A DNA stretch of 17,436 nt, taken from the NCBI GenBank assembly GCA_946478755.1, contig CAMLDJ010000098.1:1-17436 (forward strand), in the 5' to 3' direction. The number at the start of each line of letters is the position of its first letter. The first letter of the stretch is position 1. The notes below the pieces were generated by a model. It worked only from the letters and a program-made list of their open reading frames with translations. It was not told where the DNA came from and made no database searches. This document shows, one piece after another, positions 5,224-13,991 of this stretch. This DNA is from an uncultured Pedobacter sp. (lineage in GTDB: Bacteria; Bacteroidota; Bacteroidia; Sphingobacteriales; Sphingobacteriaceae). Position numbers and translations under genes: made by a program.

Positions 5224-5874
5224 TTATCTCAGATCAACCACTTCAACTCCGGGATACTTCTTCGGGTCAAAGGTAAAAGTTGACTCGGGTACTCTAGCAT
5301 TAGGCACAAACGTCTTCACATTATAAGTATACTTATTTCCATTCTTTTCAAAAATAATGGCGCTTGCAATTTGTTTTGCGGTCTTATCTATACTCAGACG
5401 TATTTTAAAATAAGACTTATTGATATCCGTAGGAGTCAGATCAATAACCTGGTACACTTTAGCACCTACTTTTTTATCGCCTGTATACAAATATTTAAAG
5501 CCCTTCTCATAGATGGTAAATATTTTAGCGGGGTTAAGGGCATCATCGCTATTGTTCACAGTCGTCACCTGAACTTCTTTTTCTTCCTTCAAATAGGTCC
5601 ATAATGTTTTGCCATCACTGATCATATCCTGTCCTGTCATATTTATTTTATACTTATTTGCATTAGCCTTTACAAATAAAGTCCCTTGCTGGGTATCTTT
5701 GACATTTGATTGCTGGTTATCAATAACCAACGTAAAATCTGTTTTCACAATATTATAAGAGCGATACTTTTTGCTTACGGCATTCAGGATAACTTTGGCT
5801 TTCGCATCTTTTTGTGCATTTGACACCTGCATAAATCCGACAGTAGTCATCAGCAACAACAACATTTTCTTCAT
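5224..5874 (-). CDS. lolA: LolA-family outer-membrane lipoprotein carrier
   Basis: A periplasmic protein of 216 residues with a clear Sec signal peptide (MKKMLLLLMTTVGFMQVSNA, cut about residue 20). The mature part has the LolA/LolB-like half-barrel pattern: a start helix (AKVILNAVSKKYRSYNIVKTDF), alternating strands (GTLFVKANANKYKINM, GKTLWTYLKEEKEVQV), and a C-terminal strand ending near FTFDPKKYPGVEVVDLR. LolA proteins carry lipoproteins from the LolCDE exporter to the outer membrane. No LolB is seen here, as is usual in Bacteroidota. The gene follows ftsK by 19 bp and is surely co-transcribed with it. Family assignment is firm; the transport role is taken from homologues. Confidence 0.88.
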   Translation of the reverse strand: MKKMLLLLMTTVGFMQVSNAQKDAKAKVILNAVSKKYRSYNIVKTDFTLVIDNQQSNVKDTQQGTLFVKANANKYKINMTGQDMISDGKTLWTYLKEEKEVQVTTVNNSDDALNPAKIFTIYEKGFKYLYTGDKKVGAKVYQVIDLTPTDINKSYFKIRLSIDKTAKQIASAIIFEKNGNKYTYNVKTFVPNARVPESTFTFDPKKYPGVEVVDLR

Positions 5875-5893
5875 CGTGTGCTCTTTTTAAATT

Positions 5894-8431
5894 TTAATTG
5901 TCGTTGAGGTCATTCAAGAATTGTTCCAAAGCGTAGTCGTCCGGTATTAAGACTTCCCTGGCCTTACTTCCTTCAAACGGTCCCACTACCCCAGCCGCTT
6001 CCAACTGATCAATGATACGGCCTGCCCTGTTGTAGCCCAACTTTAATTTTCGTTGAATTAAGGATGTAGATCCCTGCTGGTGCATCACGATTAATCTTGC
6101 GGCATCTTCAAACATCGCATCCCTGTCGCTCATGTCAAAATCTGCCTTGGCCGATTCTGCCGCCTCATCAATATATTCTGGTAGCTGGTAAGCCTCGGGA
6201 TAGCCTCGTTGGGCGCCAATAAATTCAGAGATACGGTCTACTTCCGGGGTGTCCACAAAAGCACATTGCAACCTGATCAGATCATTACCCGTTGATAAAA
6301 GCATATCTCCCCGCCCGATCAGCTGGTCAGCACCTCCGCTATCCAAGATCGTCCTCGAGTCAATTTTAGACAAAACCCGGAATGCCAGCCTGGCCGGGAA
6401 GTTGGCCTTGATGGTACCGGTAATGATATTTACCGAAGGCCTTTGCGTGGCCAGCACCAGGTGGATACCTACTGCACGGGCCAACTGGGCCAAACGGGCA
6501 ATTGGTGTTTCAACTTCTTTACCTGCCGTCATCATTAAATCAGCAAACTCGTCAACAATCAACACAATATAGGGTAGAAACCGGTGTGAATTATTAGGAT
6601 TTAGCTTACGCTTGATGAACTTTTCGTTATACTCCTTCAGATTCCTCACCTGAGCATCTTTTAACAGATCATATCGCTGATCCATTTCAATACACAATGA
6701 ATTTAAAGTATTGATCACTTTTTTGGTATCTGTAATGATCGCATCAGCTTCCCCTGGTAGTTTGGCTAAAAAGTGGCGCTCAATTTTATTGAATAAGGTT
6801 AATTCTACCTTTTTGGGATCTACCAGTACAAACTTAAGCTGTGAAGGGTGCTTTTTATACAGTAGGGAAACTAAAATGGAGTTGATACCAACGGATTTAC
6901 CCTGTCCGGTTGCCCCAGCGACCAATAAATGGGGCATTTTAGAAAGGTCGCCAATATATACTTCATTGGATATTGTTTTTCCCAAAGCGACAGGAAGATC
7001 CATAGTCGTTTGCTGGAATTTCTCAGTAGCCAGAATACTGCGCATCGACACCATTTCGGGATGCATATTAGGTACTTCAATTCCTATCGTACCCTTACCC
7101 GGCATCGGTGCAATGATACGGATTCCCAAAGCCGCAAGACTTAAAGCGATATCGTCTTCGAGGTTTTTTATTTTTGAAATCCGGACACCTGGAGCAGGTA
7201 TAATTTCGTAAAGCGTTACGGTTGGCCCAATGGTAGCTTTGATCTTATCAATCTCAATGTTGTAATGATTAAGTGTCTCAACAATCTTATTTTTGTTTGC
7301 TTCGAGTTCTTCGGCATTTACTGAAATCTTATTCGAGCCATAATTTTCTAACAGGTCAAGATGCGGATACTTGTAACTGGCCAGATCCAATGTAGGATCG
7401 TAGGTGCCGAACTGCTCTACCAGTTCCTCAGACTTCTTGTCTTCTTCTGTTTTTTCTATGGTAAGTTCCGGCTCAGCTTTCTGTGGCAATTCAATCGGCG
7501 GACTAACCACCAACGGGGGTGTCATTACATTTACAGCTGGTGTAAATACTGGCACAGCCTCTTCATCTGGCTCTCTTTCTTCAAATCTTGAAGGGGTGAT
7601 GACGATGTTCTGCTCTTGTTTGCGCTGGCGCCCCAATTTATCGTTCAGGGTAAATTCGACAGGTTCCGAACGAAACTCGCTTTCCAACTCGATATTTTCA
7701 GGCACATCAGGTATGATGGCTTCCTCATTCTTTTTGCGTTCGGGAATTTTAAAATCAATGTTATAGGCTATGATCAATACAGTTAATGCTAAGAAGGCAA
7801 TAAGCCCCCCTACTCCTGCAACACCAATTTGCGCTACCAAAAGCTTGTTGGTCCAGTAACCAAATTCGCCTTCCAGATAATGCGGCGTATTGGAAACAAA
7901 AGCATGTACAAAACCAAGTGTTAAAGACGTGAACAGCAAGAAAAATAAGCTATAGCCGAGTGTTTTTTCAATGGCGAAAATTTTAACCTTAAACAGCAAC
8001 CGGTAGCCGATGACGAAAAATACAAACACAAATAAAAATGACGCCAGCCCAAACCATTCATAAATAAACTGGTGTGAAAGTAAAGCACCGATCTTACCCA
8101 GCCAGTTTTGCACAACCGGCGGAATATTTACCTGCTGAAGTTCCTCATAAGTTTTAAAAAGATTACTCCAGCCTCCGTTGGCATCTATTACATAACTATG
8201 ATCTTCCTGCCAGGTAAATAAATAGGAAGTGAAGGCAATAAGGAAATAAAGCGACAGTATTAAGAACACCAGGCCTATGATCTTAAATAGCCGTCCGTCC
8301 TGAAAATCGAAACGAGGTAATATCTCTGTTCTTTCTTTGAATGGTCTGGCAGCAGATGATCTTGAGCTTTGTTTTTCTCCCCCTTCATTTTTAAATGAAT
8401 TGGACTTAAATTGGTTTCCCCTTACCGACAT
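5894..8431 (-). CDS. ftsK: DNA translocase FtsK
   Basis: An 845-residue septal DNA pump that clears chromosomal DNA from the division site and helps resolve dimers. There are four membrane segments (about 50-72, 122-146, 158-179, 198-224), then an acidic, Pro-rich linker (about 230-345) far shorter than in E. coli. The alpha/beta motor domain carries Walker A GATGQGKSVG (506-515) and Walker B LIVDEFADL (624-632), followed by ATQRPSVNIITG. The C-terminal gamma winged helix (about 780-845, SLIQRKLKLGYNRAGRIIDQ) reads the orienting KOPS-like sequences. The start at 8431 is an ATG with a basic, Ser-rich cytoplasmic leader. lolA follows at 19 bp. The gene is divergent from the ankyrin protein gene and is complete. 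Confidence 0.97.
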   Translation of the reverse strand: MSVRGNQFKSNSFKNEGGEKQSSRSSAARPFKERTEILPRFDFQDGRLFKIIGLVFLILSLYFLIAFTSYLFTWQEDHSYVIDANGGWSNLFKTYEELQQVNIPPVVQNWLGKIGALLSHQFIYEWFGLASFLFVFVFFVIGYRLLFKVKIFAIEKTLGYSLFFLLFTSLTLGFVHAFVSNTPHYLEGEFGYWTNKLLVAQIGVAGVGGLIAFLALTVLIIAYNIDFKIPERKKNEEAIIPDVPENIELESEFRSEPVEFTLNDKLGRQRKQEQNIVITPSRFEEREPDEEAVPVFTPAVNVMTPPLVVSPPIELPQKAEPELTIEKTEEDKKSEELVEQFGTYDPTLDLASYKYPHLDLLENYGSNKISVNAEELEANKNKIVETLNHYNIEIDKIKATIGPTVTLYEIIPAPGVRISKIKNLEDDIALSLAALGIRIIAPMPGKGTIGIEVPNMHPEMVSMRSILATEKFQQTTMDLPVALGKTISNEVYIGDLSKMPHLLVAGATGQGKSVGINSILVSLLYKKHPSQLKFVLVDPKKVELTLFNKIERHFLAKLPGEADAIITDTKKVINTLNSLCIEMDQRYDLLKDAQVRNLKEYNEKFIKRKLNPNNSHRFLPYIVLIVDEFADLMMTAGKEVETPIARLAQLARAVGIHLVLATQRPSVNIITGTIKANFPARLAFRVLSKIDSRTILDSGGADQLIGRGDMLLSTGNDLIRLQCAFVDTPEVDRISEFIGAQRGYPEAYQLPEYIDEAAESAKADFDMSDRDAMFEDAARLIVMHQQGSTSLIQRKLKLGYNRAGRIIDQLEAAGVVGPFEGSKAREVLIPDDYALEQFLNDLNDN

Positions 8432-8456
8432 CTTTAATAGAGTTTTTAATAATTAA

Positions 8457-8464
8457 CAAACTTA
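8457..8464 (-). promoter_or_regulatory. Possible -7 promoter box (TAAGTTTG) for ftsK-lolA
   Basis: Perfect TAnnTTTG on the minus strand, 25 bp before the ftsK ATG. The nearest TTG upstream is 25 bp away, a little beyond the usual spacing, so the -33 partner is weak. The rest of the ftsK/ankyrin gap (8432-8594) holds nothing else I can name. Confidence 0.4.
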
Positions 8465-8594
8465 GATAAACTGTACAAGCATTCCTGAACAATTTTAAAA
8501 AAAAATCAAGTTACGGATATTTGCTGCAGCCGATGGCATCCATTTGCCTATATTAAATTATTTAACCACTTTTAACCAAAATTTAATAGGAGAC

Positions 8595-9239
8595 ATGGCG
8601 AATCTTGAAACATTAATTGAAACGGGCAGCAGGCAGGATATTTTTGATCTTTTAACCAAAGACCCAACCCTGGCCAGTAAAGACACCAGTCACGGTATCT
8701 CACCAATTCTATTGGCTTGCTATTATAAAAAGCCTGAGGTTGCGTCCTTAATTGCTAATTTTTCTAACCACATCACCTTGTTTGAAGCCTGTGCATTGGG
8801 CAGACAGGAAGAAACGGACTTACTGACCGAAAAGAATCCGGCGGCGATTAACTCCTATTCGAAAGATGGATTTACAGCGCTCGGGCTTGCCGCTTATTTT
8901 GGTTATGAGGAGATCGCTAAACTGCTGGTTTCACGAGGCGCGGATGTAAATATCCCAGCCAATAATGGTTTCAATGTTTTCCCTATACATTCTGCCGTGG
9001 CTTCCGGCAACCACGCAATCACTAAATTGCTGATCCAGGCAGGAGCAAATATAAATGTAACACAGCAAGCTGGTTTTACGCCACTTCATGCCGCGGCACA
9101 GCTTGGCGATATTGAATTGATCATATTGTTACTGGAGCATGCAGCTGAAGTAGATATACGCATGGAAGGCGGGAAACTGCCGGCAGACCTGGCCAGGGAA
9201 AGAGGCTTTGATGAAATAGCAGAGATCCTTAAGGTTTAA
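8595..9239 (+). CDS. Ankyrin-repeat protein
   Basis: A soluble protein of 214 residues built almost wholly of ankyrin repeats. Well-formed units are DGFTALGLAAYFGYEEIAKL with LLVSRGADVN, then FPIHSAVASGNHAITKLLIQ, then AGFTPLHAAAQLGDIELIIL, and a final degenerate unit (GKLPADLARERGFDEIAEIL). The N-terminal units (ISPILLACYYKKPEVASLI) are diverged. There is no signal peptide. It is a binding scaffold with no predictable partner. I chose ATG 8595, which has an AGGAG-like site just before it, over a TTG at 8544. It is transcribed away from ftsK, and its last four bases overlap the end of the PspC-domain gene on the other strand. Confidence 0.88.
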   Translation: MANLETLIETGSRQDIFDLLTKDPTLASKDTSHGISPILLACYYKKPEVASLIANFSNHITLFEACALGRQEETDLLTEKNPAAINSYSKDGFTALGLAAYFGYEEIAKLLVSRGADVNIPANNGFNVFPIHSAVASGNHAITKLLIQAGANINVTQQAGFTPLHAAAQLGDIELIILLLEHAAEVDIRMEGGKLPADLARERGFDEIAEILKV

Positions 9240-9457
9240 ACATCCCAGATGCGCATTCTGATCTTCTTGATATAGTGCCGGACATCTAGTACCAATGCAG
9301 CGAGGATATAAAATACGATAGGAAAACCTACCGCCAGGAATGACGAATAGATAAAAAACAACCTGATCTTGCTGATCGACATATTTAACCGCTCTGCAAG
9401 ATAAGTACATACTCCAAAGCTCTGTTTTTCAAAAAAGGTAATGATCCGCTGGAACAT
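9236..9457 (-). CDS. PspC-domain small membrane protein
   Basis: A 73-residue protein with the whole PspC fold: FGVCTYLAERLNMSISKIRL in the first half, then one hydrophobic segment (about 33-58, LFFIYSSFLAVGFPIVFYILAALVL) and a basic tail. In the phage-shock response of E. coli, PspC is an inner-membrane sensor that releases the pspA activator; many small PspC-domain proteins in Bacteroidota stand alone and have no proven role. The ATG is one base after the TAG of the DUF2851 gene, so translation is probably coupled. The stop codons of this gene and the ankyrin gene overlap in TTTAAA, leaving no room for a terminator between them. No pspA or pspB is in the window. Confidence 0.85.
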   Translation of the reverse strand: MFQRIITFFEKQSFGVCTYLAERLNMSISKIRLFFIYSSFLAVGFPIVFYILAALVLDVRHYIKKIRMRIWDV

Positions 9458-9458
9458 G

Positions 9459-10739
9459 CTATTTTTTTAAGATTTTAATTCCTATACCACAATTTAAGCA
9501 TTTTTTTTGACTACAGTAGCATTTATTTAATTGAAGCAAAGCCTGCGAGGTAAGTGCACTCTTCGGTCTGACCCCTGCGCTTACATATTGGCTCACAATA
9601 GAATTGGCTTCGGCGGGCATTTTTTCCAGTAAATCAATTGCCCGCTCCATTAGCCGGGGCTGATCAGTATATTTCCCATAGGCACATAAAAACAGGCAAA
9701 CGGTGTTAATGATGATGTGATGAATGGACTGAAGGCCTGGCTGAATAACAACATGCCGGGCCTTTTTATTAAAATGATAATGAGTTTTCCAATACTTATC
9801 TACCGGAAGATCATTAAAAAGCACATACAGATCAGAAAGAGACCGGGCGTCCAATACTTTTGAGAACAGGTGATTTGATTTCTGAATCAGAGCCGCAAAC
9901 TGTGCAAGCCGGACAGTGGGGAAATTTTGTGGCCGCATTCTCAGGAACTTCCATAAGGCCCGATCAATGGAAATTAACCTATACTTCCGCTTTAAGAAAT
10001 AATATTCGGTCTGCAGCTGTTTCGGATAATCTTCAAGGAAGGGCTGGTTCAGGAATCCGGCCTGTCCGAATAGAAGTGCCGCTATCTGCACAGGGTTGTC
10101 TTTGTGTTTGGAAAAAATATGATTTGGCAATGCATCTGCCAACAGTTCAAACGGCAGGGCATTCACTTTAAAGCCAAAGCTTCTGGCCATAAAGTAATAA
10201 AATGTCTGATCCCAGTCTCCCTGGCACTCATTGAGTTTATGAAGAACCTCTACCGATCTTTCCTCGAAACGTTCGATCACTACCCTCGATAAGAAGCCAT
10301 CAATCACAATCTGATCCAGCCCGGGAACGTGCTTTTGACAAGGGAAAATGTTCACAGAATTGACAAGTTCATTGTAGTTAGATAGCAGTTGATCCGAAAA
10401 CAGGTTTTCAAGAACCAATACCGGTACCGCACTCCCATTTGTCCGGCATATAGACCTATTGTGTTTATATACTACATGCAGGATAACTGAATCATAAAAG
10501 GAATCGTTCTGATGGCCATGAAGTAACCAATCGGAAGATTTTAAGTGGATTTCTACATGGCCTACCCAGGTAGTCTGATCAATAAGCAGCTTAGCTCCGA
10601 TAAAATCGGGTCCGGCATGTTTATTTAATGTACCGGGGTGTATGACCTGCAGCGTTTTACCATCAGCACAAAAAAGCCTGGTGGTATTAAACAGCCGAAA
10701 CTGCCATATAAAAGATAAAAAATGCTCATTAAGATCCAT
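9459..10739 (-). CDS. DUF2851-family protein
   Basis: A 426-residue protein of a family confined mainly to Bacteroidota and of unknown function. The conserved N-terminal block is visible: LQVIHPGTLNKHAGPDFIGA, then GHVEIHLKSSDWLLHGHQND and YDSVILHVVYKHN. The pattern of acidic residues, histidines and a GHVEIH strand recalls a nuclease-like core, but that is only a guess. The C-terminus carries a cysteine cluster, CYCSQKKCLNC (C-x-C-x4-C-x2-C), suited to binding zinc. There is no signal peptide or membrane segment. It is first in a unit with the PspC-domain gene (1-bp gap). A TTTG-containing stretch upstream (10805-10815) may belong to its promoter, but the spacing is irregular. Confidence 0.88.
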   Translation of the reverse strand: MDLNEHFLSFIWQFRLFNTTRLFCADGKTLQVIHPGTLNKHAGPDFIGAKLLIDQTTWVGHVEIHLKSSDWLLHGHQNDSFYDSVILHVVYKHNRSICRTNGSAVPVLVLENLFSDQLLSNYNELVNSVNIFPCQKHVPGLDQIVIDGFLSRVVIERFEERSVEVLHKLNECQGDWDQTFYYFMARSFGFKVNALPFELLADALPNHIFSKHKDNPVQIAALLFGQAGFLNQPFLEDYPKQLQTEYYFLKRKYRLISIDRALWKFLRMRPQNFPTVRLAQFAALIQKSNHLFSKVLDARSLSDLYVLFNDLPVDKYWKTHYHFNKKARHVVIQPGLQSIHHIIINTVCLFLCAYGKYTDQPRLMERAIDLLEKMPAEANSIVSQYVSAGVRPKSALTSQALLQLNKCYCSQKKCLNCGIGIKILKK

Positions 10740-10822
10740 CTTTGTGAACTTAACGAAAAATGACTAATTAGACCACAAATTACAGCTGCGCTTTTCTGTT
10801 CTTGTGATTGGTGACGCAAAGA

Positions 10823-11680
10823 TTAACCTAAATCAATTTTATTGATATGTCCTATTAAACGGGCAGATGTAAGTATCTGTTCCATTTCCTGTTGCAATTT
10901 CAAAGCTTCCTCCCTTGCCTTTTCCGCAAAGTCTTCACCCTGGCTGGCATAAATAATAGATCGGGCCGAATTTACAAGCAGACCGCATTCGCTGTTTAAT
11001 CCATATTGACAAACATCTGCAAGACTTCCACCCTGTGCGCCGACACCAGGAACCAGCAAAAAGTTGTCAGGAGCCAGCCTTCTGATGTTCTTAAACTCTG
11101 CCCCTCTTGTTGCTCCAACCACATACATGAGCTGTTCGCTGTCTGCCCATTGCGAAGAGATGCGGATCACTTCTTCAAACAATTTACCTTCAGGCGTTTG
11201 GTGGAGTTGAAAATCACTGTGGCCAGCATTTGAAGTTAAGGCTAACAGGATGACCCATTTATTCTCGTGGTTCAAAAATGGTCCTACAGAATCCTTACCC
11301 ATATAAGGTGCAACGGTAATGGCATCAAAACTCATTCCCGATTTTTCCTGATTAAAGAAGGCATCGGCATACATAGCTGAGGTATTCCCTATATCTCCCC
11401 TTTTTGCGTCAGCGATGGTAAAAATATCCTTTGGAATGTGCGCCCAGGTTTTAATTAAGCTATCCCATCCCTTTAATCCCATAGACTCAAAGAAAGCGGT
11501 ATTCGGTTTGTAAGCAACACAAAGATCTTTTGTGGCATCGATGATCTGCTTATTAAATTCCAGCACCGGATTATCATATTTAAACAGGTGTTTCGGGATG
11601 TTTTCCATCACAGGATCAAGGCCAACACATAAAAAAGATTTTTTATTTTTAATTTGCTCAAATAGTTGTTTCTTATTCAT
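10823..11680 (-). CDS. pyrF: Orotidine 5'-phosphate decarboxylase (group 2)
   Basis: Catalyses the last step of UMP synthesis, OMP to UMP and CO2, in the cytoplasm. The 285-residue length and motifs fit the longer group 2 enzymes: FLCVGLDP near the N-terminus (17-24), [10 protein letters not shown] (56-65), and the catalytic [10 protein letters not shown] (Asp91, Lys93, Asp96), followed by [10 protein letters not shown] and PGVGAQGG (phosphate binding). I place the start at ATG 11680, giving [10 protein letters not shown], the normal beginning of the family. An upstream in-frame ATG at 11740 would add 20 unrelated residues and overlap a possible promoter box (11700-11707). The gene is divergent from rho and has no pyrimidine gene beside it. 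Confidence 0.96.
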   Translation of the reverse strand: MNKKQLFEQIKNKKSFLCVGLDPVMENIPKHLFKYDNPVLEFNKQIIDATKDLCVAYKPNTAFFESMGLKGWDSLIKTWAHIPKDIFTIADAKRGDIGNTSAMYADAFFNQEKSGMSFDAITVAPYMGKDSVGPFLNHENKWVILLALTSNAGHSDFQLHQTPEGKLFEEVIRISSQWADSEQLMYVVGATRGAEFKNIRRLAPDNFLLVPGVGAQGGSLADVCQYGLNSECGLLVNSARSIIYASQGEDFAEKAREEALKLQQEMEQILTSARLIGHINKIDLG

Positions 11681-11699
11681 CTGGGGGTAATTTTCGATG

Positions 11700-11707
11700 C
11701 AAAGATG
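11700..11707 (-). promoter_or_regulatory. Possible -7 box (CATCTTTG) for pyrF
   Basis: One mismatch to TAnnTTTG on the minus strand, 19 bp before the pyrF ATG. No properly spaced TTTG was found upstream. It supports the shorter pyrF start. Confidence 0.3.
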
Positions 11708-11740
11708 CCAATTTCCGGGATGATTTATAGCCCTTTCCAA

Positions 11741-12023
11741 AACTTTTAATAGAAATTATTATAAACAATTTCAAGTTTTTCTTGGAGATTAGATTTCAAA
11801 TACATACAATTGCAACATAATTCTCTAAAGTTTATCTGACCATTCCAGAAAATCTCATAAAATTTTGTTCTACAACGCCTTTTATAAACGCATTTTTTGC
11901 TTTGTTCAACTGATATCATTATGTGTTATTGCATCACAAACAACATATAATCGCTTAGCCCGATGAACTTCAATCAGTTAATTATGAAAATTATCTTTTA
12001 AAAAATTTCTCTACATCCATATA
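11741..12023. other. AT-rich rho leader, pyrF-rho intergenic region
   Basis: The full gap between the pyrF start and the rho ATG is 343 bp, very AT-rich, with no open frame. It must hold the rho promoter and probably a long 5' leader. In several bacteria Rho limits its own synthesis through its leader RNA; whether that happens here cannot be read. I found no TAnnTTTG box with correct spacing that I would defend and no strong hairpin. Confidence 0.4.
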
Positions 12024-13874
12024 ATGTTTAATAAAACAGAATTAAATGAAAAACTCACTGCGGAACTGCGTGAGATAGCAAAAACTCAAGGCATTCTAAA
12101 TGCTGATGAATTGCGTAAAGCTGAACTTGTTGAAATTATCGCCCAGATAACAGAACAACAAGCTGAGGCTGAGTCTGCTCCTAAAGCAGCACCTGTAAAG
12201 GCAACGAAGACCAAAGCAGTTAAAGATAGTGCACACAAAAATAGTCCGGCTAAGGATGCGGTAACACCAGAACAAACCATACCGGAAAATAATTCGACAG
12301 AGAACGTTCCCCTAATGAACGAGGTGCCGGCGAAAAATGCGGTGGCTAAGGAACGTGCGGTAAAAGGACACCCGAAAACTCCTTCGGATCCTATTGAAAA
12401 AGATGTGCAGGGAGAGAAGCCTTCAAGAAAACGGATTCGCATTTCTCCTAAAGAGAGTGAAGGAAAAACACAAAGGCCATTTAACAGGGCTTCGTTATTT
12501 GACCCGCAGCCTACCGCTTCACAAGATTATAAGCAAGAGGCTTTATTTGACGCTCCAGCTGAAGTTGCCCTGCAAGAAAGAGTTGCGGCCCCGGTAGTAG
12601 AGGAAGCTGATTCTGCAATGCCTTCAACTGAAGGCAGAACTAACGTTCCTGTTAACGCCGATCAAAACAAAAAGCAACGACCGGCAGACAACAGACCAAA
12701 AATGCCTGGGAATAGCAGTCACCATAAACAGAATGAAAACAGCTATTCTAACCTCGATTTCGACAACACCATTACCAATGAGGGCGTGTTGGAAATTATG
12801 CCTGATGGCTACGGATTTTTAAGATCTGCTGATTACAATTATCTATCATCACCGGATGATATTTATGTGTCGCAATCGCAGATTAAACTATTTGGTTTAA
12901 AAACCGGCGATACCGTAAAGGGAAGCATCCGTCCGCCTAAAGAAGGTGAAAAATATTTTCCATTGGTTCGGGTTGAGACCATTAACGGCCGTTTACCAGC
13001 CGATGTGAGGGACCGCGTGCCTTTTGATTATCTGACCCCATTATTTCCGACAGAGCGGTTAAATTTGTTTACAGAAACCAATAACTATTCTACCCGGATC
13101 ATAGACCTGTTTACTCCAATAGGTAAAGGTCAGCGTGGATTGATCGTTGCGCAGCCTAAAACAGGTAAAACCAATTTACTGAAAGAAGTTGCGAATGCCA
13201 TCGCAAAAAATCACCCTGAGGTCTACCTAATCATTCTATTGATTGATGAGCGTCCGGAAGAGGTAACCGATATGGCCCGGAGCGTAAGAGCCGAAGTAAT
13301 TGCCTCTACTTTTGATGAGCCTGCAGAACGACATGTTAAAATCGCGAATATAGTGCTGGAAAAAGCGAAGCGTCTGGTAGAATGCGGACATGACGTGGTC
13401 ATTCTTTTAGATTCCATAACACGGTTGGCAAGAGCTTACAATACAACTGCCCCGGCATCTGGAAAAATATTATCTGGTGGTGTGGATGCGAATGCCTTAC
13501 ACAAACCTAAACGTTTCTTTGGTGCTGCGCGTAATATCGAAAAAGGGGGGTCATTAACGATACTTGCCACTGCATTAACGGATACCGGATCAAAAATGGA
13601 TGAGGTGATCTTTGAAGAGTTTAAAGGTACCGGTAACATGGAGCTTCAGTTAGACCGTAAATTATCTAACAAACGGATTTTCCCTGCTATTGACATCACC
13701 GCTTCAAGCACCCGCAGAGACGACCTGTTACATGATAGAGATACCTTACAACGCGTATGGATCTTACGCAACCACCTGGCAGACATGAATGCACAGGAAG
13801 CCATGGAATTTGTTCAGGCTCAGATAAAAGGCACGAAATCCAATGAAGAATTCTTAATTTCAATGAATAGTTAG
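12024..13874 (+). CDS. rho: Transcription termination factor Rho with long disordered insert
   Basis: A 616-residue hexameric RNA helicase that ends transcription; E. coli Rho has 419. A Rho-N helical domain (about 5-45, [12 protein letters not shown]) is followed by about 200 residues (46-248) of low-complexity, Lys/Ala/Pro/Glu/Asn-rich sequence with no fold. The RNA-binding cold-shock-like domain (253-322) has [15 protein letters not shown]. The ATPase core has Walker A AQPKTGKT (376-383), Walker [17 protein letters not shown] (458-473), the Q-loop/R-loop region with [21 protein letters not shown] and the arginine-bearing [10 protein letters not shown]. Inserts of this kind are typical of Bacteroidota. 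The ATG at 12024 is chosen because [15 protein letters not shown] follows directly. The gene is complete and probably transcribed alone. Confidence 0.98.
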   Translation: MFNKTELNEKLTAELREIAKTQGILNADELRKAELVEIIAQITEQQAEAESAPKAAPVKATKTKAVKDSAHKNSPAKDAVTPEQTIPENNSTENVPLMNEVPAKNAVAKERAVKGHPKTPSDPIEKDVQGEKPSRKRIRISPKESEGKTQRPFNRASLFDPQPTASQDYKQEALFDAPAEVALQERVAAPVVEEADSAMPSTEGRTNVPVNADQNKKQRPADNRPKMPGNSSHHKQNENSYSNLDFDNTITNEGVLEIMPDGYGFLRSADYNYLSSPDDIYVSQSQIKLFGLKTGDTVKGSIRPPKEGEKYFPLVRVETINGRLPADVRDRVPFDYLTPLFPTERLNLFTETNNYSTRIIDLFTPIGKGQRGLIVAQPKTGKTNLLKEVANAIAKNHPEVYLIILLIDERPEEVTDMARSVRAEVIASTFDEPAERHVKIANIVLEKAKRLVECGHDVVILLDSITRLARAYNTTAPASGKILSGGVDANALHKPKRFFGAARNIEKGGSLTILATALTDTGSKMDEVIFEEFKGTGNMELQLDRKLSNKRIFPAIDITASSTRRDDLLHDRDTLQRVWILRNHLADMNAQEAMEFVQAQIKGTKSNEEFLISMNS

Positions 13875-13885
13875 CATATAGATAA

Positions 13886-13955
13886 AAGAACAAGGGGCCA
13901 GGCTTAGAGCGCGTAGCCTTCTATCCTGGCTCCTTACTCCTTCGTCCTTGTTCTT
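13886..13955. repeat. Palindromic intergenic element between rho and pssA (REP-like)
   Basis: The outer 10-bp arms AAGAACAAGG (13886-13895) and CCTTGTTCTT (13946-13955) pair perfectly. An inner stem GCCAGG (13897-13902) pairs with CCTGGC (13925-13930). The right half is a run of CT-rich near-repeats of the form TCCTxxCTCC. No T-run follows, so it is not a standard intrinsic terminator. Its composition differs from the flanking AT-rich DNA, and it recalls dispersed palindromic repeats of Bacteroidota genomes. Only one copy is in this window. Confidence 0.6.
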
Positions 13956-13991
13956 GAATACTTCCTCTTTTCGTTGCTCCCGAATCCTGAT

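Noticed and set aside
6711..7211. 166-residue plus-strand open frame
   Set aside because: It is antisense to the FtsK motor domain, whose protein is fully conserved in the other frame; same for 6249-6572 and 7404-7766.
11741..12023. A rho leader peptide or attenuator
   Set aside because: No open frame of sensible length and no strong hairpin followed by a T-run could be found in the leader.
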